This document shows positions 1-7,191 of a stretch of DNA of 20,378 bases, piece by piece; positions within the stretch are counted from its first letter, which is position 1, and the number at the start of each line of letters is the position of its first letter. The notes under the pieces were generated by a model. That model saw only the letters and a list, made by a program, of their open reading frames with translations, was not told the origin of the DNA and searched no databases. This DNA is from Palsa-459 sp035510855 (GTDB taxonomy: Bacteria; Actinomycetota; Acidimicrobiia; Acidimicrobiales; RAAP-2): positions 1-20,378 of the forward strand of contig DATKGG010000013.1 of assembly GCA_035510855.1 (NCBI GenBank), given 5' to 3'. A program made the translations under genes and the position numbers.

Positions 1-1
1 C

Positions 2-349
2 TCGAGCGACCGTCAGATCCGAAAGGTCGACGTCGCCGAGGCGCGGGAGGATGCGGAGTCGAAGCTGCAGCTCATACTGGTCGCGGGACCTGGGGCGAAG
101 ATTGTCCCTTTGTTCCATCCACTGGCCGGCGTACTCGTGCAGCAGGAGTGGGGCGTGGTCGACTGGCTGCCACGTCCCACGCTCTAGGTCCGTGCGAGTG
201 CTCGACAAGTACGACTCGGCTTCTCTCCGCGTCCGAAACGTGACCGGGGCCACGTACCGGACGCGACCGACTTGGTATCTCGCCTGCCAGCGACCGGACG
301 CGAGCTGTCTGACGCTCCCCCACGCTGCCTTGAACCGCTTCGTCGCCAT
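2..349 (-). CDS. Tyrosine recombinase / phage-type integrase, N-terminal part (runs off left edge)
   Basis: Partial gene: 116 codons from ATG at 349 to the left edge with no stop, so the catalytic domain lies outside the window. Residues about 10-60 look like the AP2-like DNA-binding domain of actinobacterial integrases: SVRQLASGRWQARY (12-25), then a strand-helix segment ending TFRTRREAESYL and DLERGTW. Residues about 66-116 look like the SAM-like core-binding domain: LLHEYAGQWME, then RPRSRDQYELQLRLRILPRLG. Family knowledge: such enzymes integrate prophages or integrative elements by strand exchange with a catalytic Tyr in the missing C-terminus. It lies 116 bp beyond the 3' end of tRNA-Gly, the usual place for the integrase of a tRNA-targeting element. 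A GTG nine codons upstream (376) is an alternative start; neither has a convincing Shine-Dalgarno. The identification comes from motifs read by eye; whether the gene is intact cannot be judged. Confidence 0.8.
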   Translation of the reverse strand, partial: MATKRFKAAWGSVRQLASGRWQARYQVGRVRYVAPVTFRTRREAESYLSSTRTDLERGTWQPVDHAPLLLHEYAGQWMEQRDNLRPRSRDQYELQLRLRILPRLGDVDLSDLTVAR

Positions 350-465
350 GACCTCAACGGTCGGCTCGGTTGCCACATTGGGCACGGGATGGGCACGCCG
401 TCTCGCTCGCACGACCTGGACGATGGACTGCGGCTTCGGTTTCTACCGCTGATCAGGTCATCTTC

Positions 466-540
466 TGGAGCGGACGACGGGATTCGAACCCGCGACCCTC
501 ACCTTGGCAAGGTGATGCTCTACCACTGAGCCACGTCCGC
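466..540 (-). tRNA. tRNA-Gly(GCC) with encoded CCA
   Basis: Read on the minus strand it folds as a standard cloverleaf. The acceptor stem is GCGGACG paired with CGTCCGC. The D arm is GCTCAGTGGTAGAGC, the anticodon stem TCACC/GGTGA carries loop TTGCCAA (anticodon GCC), and the T arm is GCGGG-TTCGAAT-CCCGT. The discriminator T is followed by a genomically encoded CCA (468..466). The 3' end faces the integrase gene, which makes it the likely attachment site. Confidence 0.97.
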
Positions 541-550
541 GCGAGCACCA

Positions 551-556
551 AGCATA
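551..556 (-). promoter_or_regulatory. Candidate -10 box of tRNA-Gly
   Basis: TATGCT on the minus strand lies 10 nt before the mature tRNA 5' end, in the short gap after the WS/DGAT stop codon. That spacing would start transcription about 4 nt upstream of the tRNA. I see no recognisable -35 element. Confidence 0.4.
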
Positions 557-568
557 GACGCTGGCGTC

Positions 569-1990
569 CTAGGCGTCGCTCTTCAGCAGCGTGAATGCCT
601 CGTCCTCCAACAGCATGCGCAGCTCGGTGAGGTCGGGGAGCTTTTTGGCACAGGCGAGCACACCGAACTCGAGCAGCCCGCCGTAGCCGAGCACCGTGAT
701 GTTGAGGGCGATGCCCGCCATGAGCGGGCCGAGCGGCGCGGCTGTCGCCACGTGGCGCCCGGCCATCCACAGCGGGATCGGTGGTCCGGGCACCGACGAC
801 ACCGTCACGTTGGCGATCGGCGGGAGCTCGTCGAACAGCTCGAGGTCATAGAGCGTCTGGCCCGCGAACGACGCGAGGGTTGGACCGACGGCGGCGGCGA
901 GTCCCGTGAGGAACTTCGAGCTCTGCGCGTCGCCGTGCTTTCGCGCCTGGCTCGCGTCACGGATGGCATCGAGACGAGCCAGGTGATCGAGCTCGAGGGC
1001 GTGCAGCTCGACCAGCACCGCCGAGATGTGGTTGCCGAGCTCGCCCTCGGCGCCCTTCTTTCGCATGTTGACCGGCATGAAGGCCACCAGGTCGCGCTCG
1101 AGCGGCTCGCCTCGTCCTTCGAGAAGGCGACGCAGCGCGCCCCCCACCGTGCACATCACGAAGTCGGTCACCGTCGCGCCGTTGCGCTTCGCGACCTGCT
1201 TCACGTCGGCGAGGTCGAAGTGCAGCCGCGTGAACCGCCGAGCGTGGCTCGGCGTGCCATTGAGCGACGTCCGAGCAGCGGTGAACATCGAGACGGCGGA
1301 CTCGCCACCAGGGCCGAGCGGTCGCAGCGCGCGCTCGACCGCCGAGCCGGCCTGCTCCATCCCGGCCGTCACCGCGTCGAGGAGTGCGTGGGGTCGGCGC
1401 ACCAGCTCGCCCGCGGTGCGTCCGAGCAGCTGGAGGGGTGTCGGCAGCGGCAGTGGCGCGGTGTCGGACGCACGCTTCGGACGCGCCGCTCGCACCTCGT
1501 GGGAGATGTCGAAGAGTCCCGCGAACGTCGCCGCGCCCGAGACCCCGTCCGCAAGCGCGTGGTGGAGCTTCAAGATGAGCGCGGTTCGGCCATCGGCGAG
1601 GCCTTCCACGACCGACAGCTCCCAGAGCGGACGATCCGGTGGCAGCTCGGTCGCCATGATGCGCCCGACGAGCGCGTCGAGCTCTGCCTCGCTGCCGGGC
1701 CAAGGACAGCTCCGTCGCAGCACGTGCTCGTCGATGTCGAAGTCGGGGTCGTCGACCCACACCGGCCACGCGAGGTCGAACGGGACCCGGAGGATCCGCT
1801 TGGTCAGCTTCGGCACCTCGTGCAGCCGCGACGCCACGAGCGCTTTCACCTCGTCGAACGTGGTGATCGGGTCGACGGGTCCGCCCGCGGGATGGTCGAG
1901 CTCGAGAATCGCGGCGATGTGCAGAGGTGCGCCCGGCGACTCCAGGGTAATGAAGGCACTGTCGAGCGGGTCGAGCGGCTCGGGGATCAC
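569..1990 (-). CDS. Wax ester synthase / diacylglycerol acyltransferase (WS/DGAT)
   Basis: A 473-residue protein, normal length for bacterial WS/DGAT enzymes, which transfer acyl groups from acyl-CoA to diacylglycerol or fatty alcohols to make storage triacylglycerol or wax ester at the membrane. The catalytic HHxxxDG motif is present as HHALADG (about residues 143-149). Family motifs include PPDRPLWE (about 117-124), the VPGPP segment, and the C-terminal APLGPLMAGIALNIT followed by GYGGLLEFG. The N-terminus PLDPLDSAFITLES also fits. The GTG start at 1990 overlaps the dut stop as GTGA, indicating translational coupling, so I reject the much longer upstream extension of the frame. Substrate preference (TAG or wax ester) cannot be read from the sequence. 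An acyl-CoA synthetase in the divergent operon could supply acyl-CoA. Confidence 0.95.
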   Translation of the reverse strand: MIPEPLDPLDSAFITLESPGAPLHIAAILELDHPAGGPVDPITTFDEVKALVASRLHEVPKLTKRILRVPFDLAWPVWVDDPDFDIDEHVLRRSCPWPGSEAELDALVGRIMATELPPDRPLWELSVVEGLADGRTALILKLHHALADGVSGAATFAGLFDISHEVRAARPKRASDTAPLPLPTPLQLLGRTAGELVRRPHALLDAVTAGMEQAGSAVERALRPLGPGGESAVSMFTAARTSLNGTPSHARRFTRLHFDLADVKQVAKRNGATVTDFVMCTVGGALRRLLEGRGEPLERDLVAFMPVNMRKKGAEGELGNHISAVLVELHALELDHLARLDAIRDASQARKHGDAQSSKFLTGLAAAVGPTLASFAGQTLYDLELFDELPPIANVTVSSVPGPPIPLWMAGRHVATAAPLGPLMAGIALNITVLGYGGLLEFGVLACAKKLPDLTELRMLLEDEAFTLLKSDA

Positions 1991-2430
1991 CGCGAGACCC
2001 CGGTCGAGCCGAAGCCGCCGGCCCCTCTCGCCGTGCTCGTGAGCTCGTTGGCCCGCACGAAGGTGGCTTGCTCGACTCGCTGGATGACGAGCTGGGCGAC
2101 TCGGTCGCCGACGTCGACGACGAACGACGTCTCGGGATCGGTGTTGACCAGCACGACGCGCAGCTCGCCTCGGTAACCGGCGTCGACCAGCCCCGGCGCG
2201 TTGAGACAGGTCACGCCGTGGTGGAGCGCGAGGCCGCTCCTTGGCAGCACGAAGCCCGCGTGCCCCTCGGGAATCGCGACGGCGATGCCGCACCCGACTG
2301 ACGCGCGTCCCCCGCGAGGTGCCAGCTCGACCCGCTCGGCAGCCACAAGGTCGCACCCGCCGTCGCCGGGGTGCGCGTAGCGGGGCATCTGGGCCGTCTC
2401 GGTCATCGCGACCACGGGGACGGAGACCAC
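1987..2430 (-). CDS. dut: dUTP diphosphatase (dUTPase)
   Basis: Trimeric dUTPase, 147 residues: hydrolyses dUTP to dUMP and PPi, keeping uracil out of DNA and feeding dTMP synthesis. All five family motifs are visible: YAHPGDGGCDL (18-28), PRSGLA (63-68), GLVDAGYRGE (80-89, with catalytic Asp83 and Tyr86), DRVAQLVI (109-116) and the glycine-rich C-terminal arm GAGGFGSTG (136-144). I chose GTG at 2430 because a TAGCCT box ends exactly 6 nt before it, giving a leaderless mRNA. The in-frame ATG at 2406 is the alternative and would leave the catalytic core untouched. The stop overlaps the WS/DGAT start (GTGA). Confidence 0.95.
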   Translation of the reverse strand: MVSVPVVAMTETAQMPRYAHPGDGGCDLVAAERVELAPRGGRASVGCGIAVAIPEGHAGFVLPRSGLALHHGVTCLNAPGLVDAGYRGELRVVLVNTDPETSFVVDVGDRVAQLVIQRVEQATFVRANELTSTARGAGGFGSTGVSR

Positions 2431-2436
2431 CGTCGA

Positions 2437-2442
2437 AGGCTA
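2437..2442 (-). promoter_or_regulatory. -10 box TAGCCT of the dut operon (leaderless)
   Basis: TAGCCT on the minus strand fits the TANNNT -10 consensus and is separated from the GTG at 2430 by 6 nt, which places +1 on the start codon. No -35 hexamer is apparent. Confidence 0.55.
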
Positions 2443-2513
2443 GTCAACAGCCGCCTCGTCATTGCTGGCGACGCAGGTCCCCCACGACCGCACAGGGGGC
2501 TCGGCGCACGACC

Positions 2514-2519
2514 TAGATT
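2514..2519 (+). promoter_or_regulatory. -10 box TAGATT of the orn operon (leaderless)
   Basis: TAGATT lies 7 nt before the orn ATG with no Shine-Dalgarno between, so transcription should begin at or next to the A of ATG. Upstream, CCCCC (2479-2483) and GGGGG (2495-2499) form a weak inverted repeat of unknown relevance. Confidence 0.6.
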
Positions 2520-2526
2520 CGTCGCG

Positions 2527-3075
2527 ATGCTCGTGTGGATGGACCTCGAGATGACCGGACTCGACCCGGCCCACGACGTGATCGTGGAGATCGCGACCAT
2601 CGTGACCGACGACGACCTCGAGCTCATCGCCGAAGGCCCGGACCTCATCGTGCACACGACCGACGAGCAGCTGGCCACGATGGTCCCCGTCGTCCACGAG
2701 ATGCACAAGGCGTCCGGGCTCACCGAGGCGATCCGGGCTTCGACGACCACGCTGTCGCAGGCCGGTGCGGCAACCCTCGCGTTCCTCACCGCGACGGTGC
2801 CCAAGGGCGAGGTCCCCCTCTGTGGCAACTCGATCGGGACGGATCGGCGCTTCCTCCAGGCGTACCTCCCCGACGTCGAGGCCTGGTTCCACTACCGCAA
2901 CGTGGACGTCTCGACGATCAAAGAGCTCGTGCGGCGGTGGCGACCCGAGGTGCTGTCGGGCGCCCCCGAGAAGCCGACCTCGCACCGCGCGCTCGACGAC
3001 GTGCGGGCCTCGATCGACGAGCTGCGCCATTACCGCGCCGCGTTGTTCAGTCCTCGCATGCACGACGCCACGTGA
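2527..3075 (+). CDS. orn: Oligoribonuclease (DEDDh 3'-5' exoribonuclease)
   Basis: A 182-residue protein of typical Orn length. It degrades very short RNAs, including pGpG from cyclic-di-GMP turnover, to mononucleotides in the cytoplasm. The DEDDh set can be assigned: Asp6 and Glu8 in VWMDLEMTGLD, Asp106 in CGNSIGTDRRF, and His153 and Asp158 in SHRALDD. The conserved HYRNVD segment (about 122-127) and WRPE follow the family pattern. The ATG at 2527 is fixed by the TAGATT box 7 nt upstream and by the family N-terminus beginning immediately before the first catalytic Asp. Its TGA overlaps the start of the acyl-CoA synthetase gene as GTGA. Confidence 0.96.
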   Translation: MLVWMDLEMTGLDPAHDVIVEIATIVTDDDLELIAEGPDLIVHTTDEQLATMVPVVHEMHKASGLTEAIRASTTTLSQAGAATLAFLTATVPKGEVPLCGNSIGTDRRFLQAYLPDVEAWFHYRNVDVSTIKELVRRWRPEVLSGAPEKPTSHRALDDVRASIDELRHYRAALFSPRMHDAT

Positions 3076-4820
3076 GCCCCGAGCCGCTCGGACTGGCCGA
3101 GGCGTCCGCACAGCTCTGCGCACCGGGCCAGCTCTTCGAGATCGGCACGGCGACCGTCTTGGGCATCGAGCTGCGCGTGTGGAAGCACGCGCCCACGTCG
3201 CTTCGTGCCGTGCTCGACCTCTCGGCCGTCCACGCGGACAAGGACTTCGTCGTCTACGAAGACGAGCGCCTCACGTTTGACGGCCACTACCGCGCGGTCT
3301 CGACGATGGCCTCGCGGCTCCTCCAGATGGGCGTCGTGAGGGGCGACCGCGTCGCGATCGCGATGCGCAACCTGCCCGAGTGGGTCGTGGCGTTCTGGTC
3401 CGCCATCGCGGTCGGGGCTGTCGCGGTGCCGCTCAACGCGTGGTGGACCGGCGACGACCTCGCCTACGGGCTCTCGGACTCCGGCGCGCGCGTGCTGTTC
3501 TGCGACACCGAGCGCCTCGAGCGGCTCTCGACGCACCTCGCCGAGCTCGAGTTTCTGAGCCACGTCCTCGTCGTCGCCGAGGACCGCCTGGGTCCCCCGA
3601 AGCTCGCCGGGGACTTCGGGGCGACGGACGTGCGCGCGTACGCCGACGTGCTCGGCCACGTCCCGAGCGACGCGACGCCGCCGACCGTCGAGGTAGACCC
3701 CGACGACGACGCGACGATCTTTTACACCTCGGGCACGACGGGCCGGCCGAAGGGGGCGGTCGGCACGCACCGGAACGCCTGCACGAACCTCATGAACCTG
3801 TTCTTCATCGGCCAACGCGCACAGCTGCGCTTCGGCGACCCCAACGCCCAGCCGTCGGGCGTGCAGAACTCGTTCCTGCTCTCCGTGCCGCTGTTCCACG
3901 CGACGGGCTGCCTCGCGAGCATGGTCGTGAACGCGGCGGCCGGCGGCAAGCTCGTGCTGATGCACCACTTCGATGCCGAGCGGGCCCTCGAGCTGATCGA
4001 GCGCGAGCAGATCACGACGTTCGGCGGGGTGCCCACCATGGCGCTGCAGATCCTCGACTCCCCCGACTTCGCGAGCCGCGACACCACCTCGGTGCGCAGC
4101 GTCTCGTACGGGGGGGCGCCCGCTCCCCCCGAGCTCGTCCGTCGCATCAAGCAAGCCTTCCCCGACGGACAGCCCGGCAACGGCTACGGGCTCACCGAGA
4201 CGTCCGCGGCGACGTCCATGAACACAGGCCCCGACTACGTGGCACGACCCGACTCGGTCGGCACCGCGGTGCCTGTCACCGATGTCGCCGTCGTGCCCGA
4301 GGACTACGAGGGCACCGAGCCGCCGGCCGACCGCGCCCAGGGCCCGCAGGTCACCGGCGAGCTGTGGATCCGTGGTCCCCAGGTCGTCCGCGGCTACTGG
4401 AACCGGCCCGAGGAGACCGCGCTCATCTTCACGAACGGCTGGCTGCACACCGGCGACGTCGCGCGCATCGACGACGAGGGCTTCATCTACATCGTGGACC
4501 GCGCGAAGGACGTGATCATCCGCGGCGGCGAGAACGTCTACTCCGTCGAGGTCGAAGCCGCCCTCTTCGAGCATCCCGACGTCGCGGACTGCGCCGTCAT
4601 CGGCGTCCCGCACCCGACCCTCGGCGAGGAGGTCGGTGCCGTGGTCATCCCCCGAGGCGGGCGGCCGATCGACGAGGCCGCGTTGCGCGACCACGTCGCG
4701 GCCAAGCTCGCTCGCTACAACGTCCCGACGAGGATCTGGTTCCGAGACGGGCCCCTGCCGAGGAACCCCGCCGGCAAGGTGCTGAAGCGCCAGCTTCGCG
4801 ACGAGCTCGTCGGCAGCTAA
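3072..4820 (+). CDS. Acyl-CoA synthetase / AMP-dependent ligase (class I adenylate-forming)
   Basis: A 582-residue ANL-superfamily enzyme that activates a carboxylic acid as acyl-AMP and then forms the CoA thioester. Motifs in order: P-loop-like YTSGTTGRPKGAVGTH near residue 219, GYGLTETSA near 370, the hinge region WLHTGDVARIDDEGFIYIVD then RAKDVIIRGGENVYSVEVE near 457-497, and the C-terminal catalytic lysine in NPAGKVLKRQL near 567. Overall it resembles medium- or long-chain fatty acid or fatty-acid-like ligases, but the substrate is not determined. GTG at 3072 overlaps the orn stop (GTGA), so translation is probably coupled. The N-terminal 40 residues precede the usual domain start. The 3' end overlaps the stop of the convergent aldo/keto reductase. 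Confidence 0.92.
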   Translation: MSPEPLGLAEASAQLCAPGQLFEIGTATVLGIELRVWKHAPTSLRAVLDLSAVHADKDFVVYEDERLTFDGHYRAVSTMASRLLQMGVVRGDRVAIAMRNLPEWVVAFWSAIAVGAVAVPLNAWWTGDDLAYGLSDSGARVLFCDTERLERLSTHLAELEFLSHVLVVAEDRLGPPKLAGDFGATDVRAYADVLGHVPSDATPPTVEVDPDDDATIFYTSGTTGRPKGAVGTHRNACTNLMNLFFIGQRAQLRFGDPNAQPSGVQNSFLLSVPLFHATGCLASMVVNAAAGGKLVLMHHFDAERALELIEREQITTFGGVPTMALQILDSPDFASRDTTSVRSVSYGGAPAPPELVRRIKQAFPDGQPGNGYGLTETSAATSMNTGPDYVARPDSVGTAVPVTDVAVVPEDYEGTEPPADRAQGPQVTGELWIRGPQVVRGYWNRPEETALIFTNGWLHTGDVARIDDEGFIYIVDRAKDVIIRGGENVYSVEVEAALFEHPDVADCAVIGVPHPTLGEEVGAVVIPRGGRPIDEAALRDHVAAKLARYNVPTRIWFRDGPLPRNPAGKVLKRQLRDELVGS

Positions 4821-5677
4821 CCAGCCCCAGCGAGCGCGTCGAGGACCTGCAGCTGGTCGGCGGGGAGGCGAAGCTCCGCGGCGGCGCAGTTCTCCTCGAG
4901 GTGCGCGACCGACGAGGTGCCCGGGATGGGCAGCACGACGTCACCCCGCTGCAGCAGCCACGCGAGCGAGACCTGGGCGGGCGTCGCGTCAAGGGCTTGG
5001 GCGACCGCGGCGACGGCGGCGCCGGCCCAGGTGAGCTCGCCGGCGGCAACCGGGAAGTACGCGATGAACCCGATCCGCGCCGCCTCGCACGCGTCGAGAA
5101 CGCCGTCGCTGCGCCGCTCGACGACGTTGTAGTGGTTCTGCACCGTGGCGATGTCCACGACCTCGCGCGCCGCGGCGAGCTCGGCCGCGGTGACCTCGGA
5201 GAGCCCGACGGCGCGGACCTTGCCCTCCTCGAGCAGCGCCGCGAGCAGGCCGAACTGCTCGTCGCGGTCGACGGTGGGGTCGATGCGGTGCAGCTGGAGC
5301 AAGTCGAGCGCCTCGACCCCGAGGCGTCGAAGCGACAGCTCGCACTGCTGGCGCAGGTACTCGGGTCGGCCGCACGGATACCAGCGCCCCGGGCCGGTGC
5401 GCAGCAGCCCGGCCTTGGTCGCCACGAACACGTCGCCGTAGGGGTGCAGCGCGGCGAAGATCAGCTCCTCAGAGATCGTGGGCCCGTAGGAGTCCGCCGT
5501 GTCGATGAAGTCGACGCCGAGCTCGACGGCGAGGCGCAACACGCGGATCGCCTCGTCGCGATCCGCGGGCCACCCCCACACCCCGGGGCCCGTGATGCGC
5601 ATCGCCCCGTAGCCGAGCCGGTGCACCGTGCGGTCTGCGATCGAAAAGGTGCCGGCGGCGTGGGCGGGGAGGGGCAC
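4817..5677 (-). CDS. Aldo/keto reductase family oxidoreductase
   Basis: A 286-residue NADPH-dependent aldo/keto reductase with a (beta/alpha)8 barrel. The catalytic tetrad is present: Asp59 and Tyr64 in VDFIDTADSYG, Lys88 in FVATKAG and His130 in LDLLQLHRID. The NADPH-binding end is PIPGTSSVAHLEENCAAAEL. The GTG start at 5677 is preceded by AGAGGAA (5687..5681), a good Shine-Dalgarno. It follows the peroxiredoxin gene by 46 bp on the same strand and may share its transcript, which would suit a role in detoxifying reactive carbonyls, though that is inference from neighbourhood. Its TAG stop overlaps the TAA of the acyl-CoA synthetase on the other strand. Substrate unknown. Confidence 0.93.
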   Translation of the reverse strand: MPLPAHAAGTFSIADRTVHRLGYGAMRITGPGVWGWPADRDEAIRVLRLAVELGVDFIDTADSYGPTISEELIFAALHPYGDVFVATKAGLLRTGPGRWYPCGRPEYLRQQCELSLRRLGVEALDLLQLHRIDPTVDRDEQFGLLAALLEEGKVRAVGLSEVTAAELAAAREVVDIATVQNHYNVVERRSDGVLDACEAARIGFIAYFPVAAGELTWAGAAVAAVAQALDATPAQVSLAWLLQRGDVVLPIPGTSSVAHLEENCAAAELRLPADQLQVLDALAGAG

Positions 5678-5700
5678 TGGTTCCTCTCGAGTGGGGATCT

Positions 5701-5717
5701 CGGCCGCTGCGCGGCCG
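5701..5717 (-). other. Perfect GC hairpin between peroxiredoxin and aldo/keto reductase genes
   Basis: CGGCCGC and GCGGCCG form a 7-bp all-GC stem around a 3-nt loop, 7 nt after the peroxiredoxin stop and 23 nt before the next start. There is no U-tract, so it is either a weak terminator/attenuator or an mRNA 3'-end stabiliser. Confidence 0.4.
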
Positions 5718-5723
5718 GGCGTC

Positions 5724-6359
5724 CTAGCGGTTCGGCTGCGGTGTGGTCCGCAGGTACGGCTTGACCGCGGTGAACCCCTTGGGGAAGCGCTCCTTGGCCT
5801 CGTCGTCGGACACGGCGGGCACGATGATCACGTCCTCGCCGTCCTTCCAGTTGACCGGCGTGGCGACCTTGTACTCAGCCGTCAGCTGCAGCGAGTCGAG
5901 CACGCGGATGATCTCGTCGACGTTGCGCCCCGTCGAGGCCGGGTACGTGAGCGTGAGCTTGACCTTCTTGTCGGGTCCGATGACGAAGACGCTGCGCACG
6001 GTGAGCGTGTCGTTCGCGTTGGGGTGGATCATGTCGTAGGCGTCGGCGACCTTGCGGTCCTCGTCGGCGATCAGCGGGAAGTTGAGCGCCGTGCCCTGGG
6101 TCTCGGCGATGTCGCCCTTCCAGCCCTGGTGCGAGTCGATCGAGTCGACCGACAGGCCCAGCAGCTTGGTGTTCCGCTTGTCGAAGTCGCCCTTGCGCGC
6201 CGCGAAGGCACCCAGCTCGGTCGTGCAGACCGGCGTGAAGTCCTTCGGGTGCGAGAACAGGATGCCCCAGCCGTCGCCGAGGTAGTCGTAGAGGCTGATC
6301 GTGCCCTCTGTCGTCGCCGCGGTGAAGTCCGGGGCCTGGTCGCCGAGTCGAAGTGCCAT
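5724..6359 (-). CDS. 1-Cys peroxiredoxin (Prx6 / AhpC-TSA family)
   Basis: A 211-residue cytoplasmic thiol peroxidase that reduces H2O2 and organic hydroperoxides. The peroxidatic site is HPKDFTPVCTTELG, with Cys45 inside the PxxxTxxC motif. The longer C-terminal domain PVNWKDGEDVIIVPAVSDDE and the TYPASTGRN segment are characteristic of the Prx6 subgroup. There is no second cysteine in the usual resolving position, which fits a 1-Cys mechanism needing an external thiol. The ATG is fixed by AAGGAG (6370..6365) 5 nt upstream. A TACACT -10 candidate lies about 33 nt upstream. The aldo/keto reductase follows on the same strand. Confidence 0.96.
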   Translation of the reverse strand: MALRLGDQAPDFTAATTEGTISLYDYLGDGWGILFSHPKDFTPVCTTELGAFAARKGDFDKRNTKLLGLSVDSIDSHQGWKGDIAETQGTALNFPLIADEDRKVADAYDMIHPNANDTLTVRSVFVIGPDKKVKLTLTYPASTGRNVDEIIRVLDSLQLTAEYKVATPVNWKDGEDVIIVPAVSDDEAKERFPKGFTAVKPYLRTTPQPNR

Positions 6360-6391
6360 GAGTGCTCCTTGCTGGTCAGTGCGTCGCGGCC

Positions 6392-6397
6392 AGTGTA
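6392..6397 (-). promoter_or_regulatory. Candidate -10 box TACACT of the peroxiredoxin gene
   Basis: TACACT on the minus strand would start a leader of about 25 nt containing the AAGGAG ribosome site. This is a conventional leadered promoter, unlike the leaderless genes elsewhere in the window. No clear -35. Confidence 0.45.
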
Positions 6398-6486
6398 GCG
6401 AGCGGCACGCGCGTCGCGCCTATTCCGGATCGGTTTGCTCTGGATTTCGGCGGCGCGGGACCACGGTGCAAGACTGTGCCGAGGTC

Positions 6487-7191
6487 ATGGCATCGAGCTC
6501 CCCCCACGACCCCGCGCCGGCCGTCGCGGCGTTCGACCTCGACGGCACGCTCACCCAGGGCGGCAGCGTCGTGCACTGGCTGAGCGCGGTCGCGTCGCGC
6601 AGCGTGGTGCGCACGAGCATCGCGCGCCACGGTCCCGCGCTCATCGCGGGGGCGATCCGCTCCGGACACGCCGCCGACACGGCCAAAGAGTCGCTCTTCT
6701 GCTCCGTGCTCGAGGGCCGCGACCTCGCTGACGTCGCCGCGGTGTCCGAACAGTTCGCCGAGGAGCACCTGCGCGCCACGGTGCGCCCCGAGATCGCCGC
6801 GCGCCTCGGCGCGCACCTCGATGCGGGCCACGTCGTCGTCCTCGTGTCGGCCTCGCCGTCGCTCTACGTGACAAGGATCGCCGTGTCGATGGGCGCGCAC
6901 GGCTGTGCGGCGACCGAGCTCGAGCTCGACGCAGACGGCAAGCTCACCGGCCGCTACGCGGGGCGCAACTGCCGGGGTACCGAGAAGCTTCGCAAGGTCC
7001 GCGCCCTCCTCGAGGAGCTCGGCGCGGCGGACACGGGCGAGCATCGTCCGCTCTACGCGTACGGCAACTCCCGCGGCGACCTGCGGCTGATGTCGGCTGC
7101 GGACCGGCCAGTCGACGTGTCGCGGCTCGGGCGCTTCGGGCGCCTCGGTCGCTTCCCGGGGCTCGACGCGGTGGCCGTCAGCGGGGGCTAG
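6487..7191 (+). CDS. HAD-IB family phosphatase (SerB-like)
   Basis: A 234-residue HAD-superfamily hydrolase of subfamily IB, related to phosphoserine phosphatases. Motif I is AFDLDGTLTQGG, with nucleophile Asp17 and acid/base Asp19. Motif II is VVLVSASPSLYV, motif III includes GTEKLRKV, and motif IV is YAYGNSRGDLRLMS. The C-terminal domain is short. Proteins of this type are often named HAD-IB hydrolase, and only some are true phosphoserine phosphatases, so I do not call it SerB. The ATG at 6487 is chosen because the family core starts about 15 residues before motif I; only a weak GAGG precedes it. The TAG stop overlaps the convergent wzt stop to form a shared CTAG. Confidence 0.88.
   Translation: MASSSPHDPAPAVAAFDLDGTLTQGGSVVHWLSAVASRSVVRTSIARHGPALIAGAIRSGHAADTAKESLFCSVLEGRDLADVAAVSEQFAEEHLRATVRPEIAARLGAHLDAGHVVVLVSASPSLYVTRIAVSMGAHGCAATELELDADGKLTGRYAGRNCRGTEKLRKVRALLEELGAADTGEHRPLYAYGNSRGDLRLMSAADRPVDVSRLGRFGRLGRFPGLDAVAVSGG

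Noticed and set aside
51..452. 133-residue plus-strand open frame and overlapping short frames near the left edge
   Set aside because: The opposite strand of the same DNA reads as a coherent integrase N-terminus; the plus-strand translation is Arg/Ser/Thr-rich with no family features.
430..600. Frames giving peptides such as DDGIRTRDPHLG
   Set aside because: This is the translation of the tRNA-Gly gene, a well-known false-protein pattern.
752..2176. Long (474-residue) plus-strand open frame
   Set aside because: It is antisense to WS/DGAT and dut, an Arg/Glu-rich product of high GC third positions, with no motifs.
2479..2499. CCCCC...GGGGG inverted repeat as an operator or terminator
   Set aside because: Five-base arms with an 11-nt loop are expected by chance at this GC content; there is no U-tract and no second copy.
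3030..4694. 554-residue minus-strand open frame
   Set aside because: It is antisense to the acyl-CoA synthetase, with shadow composition and no recognisable domain.
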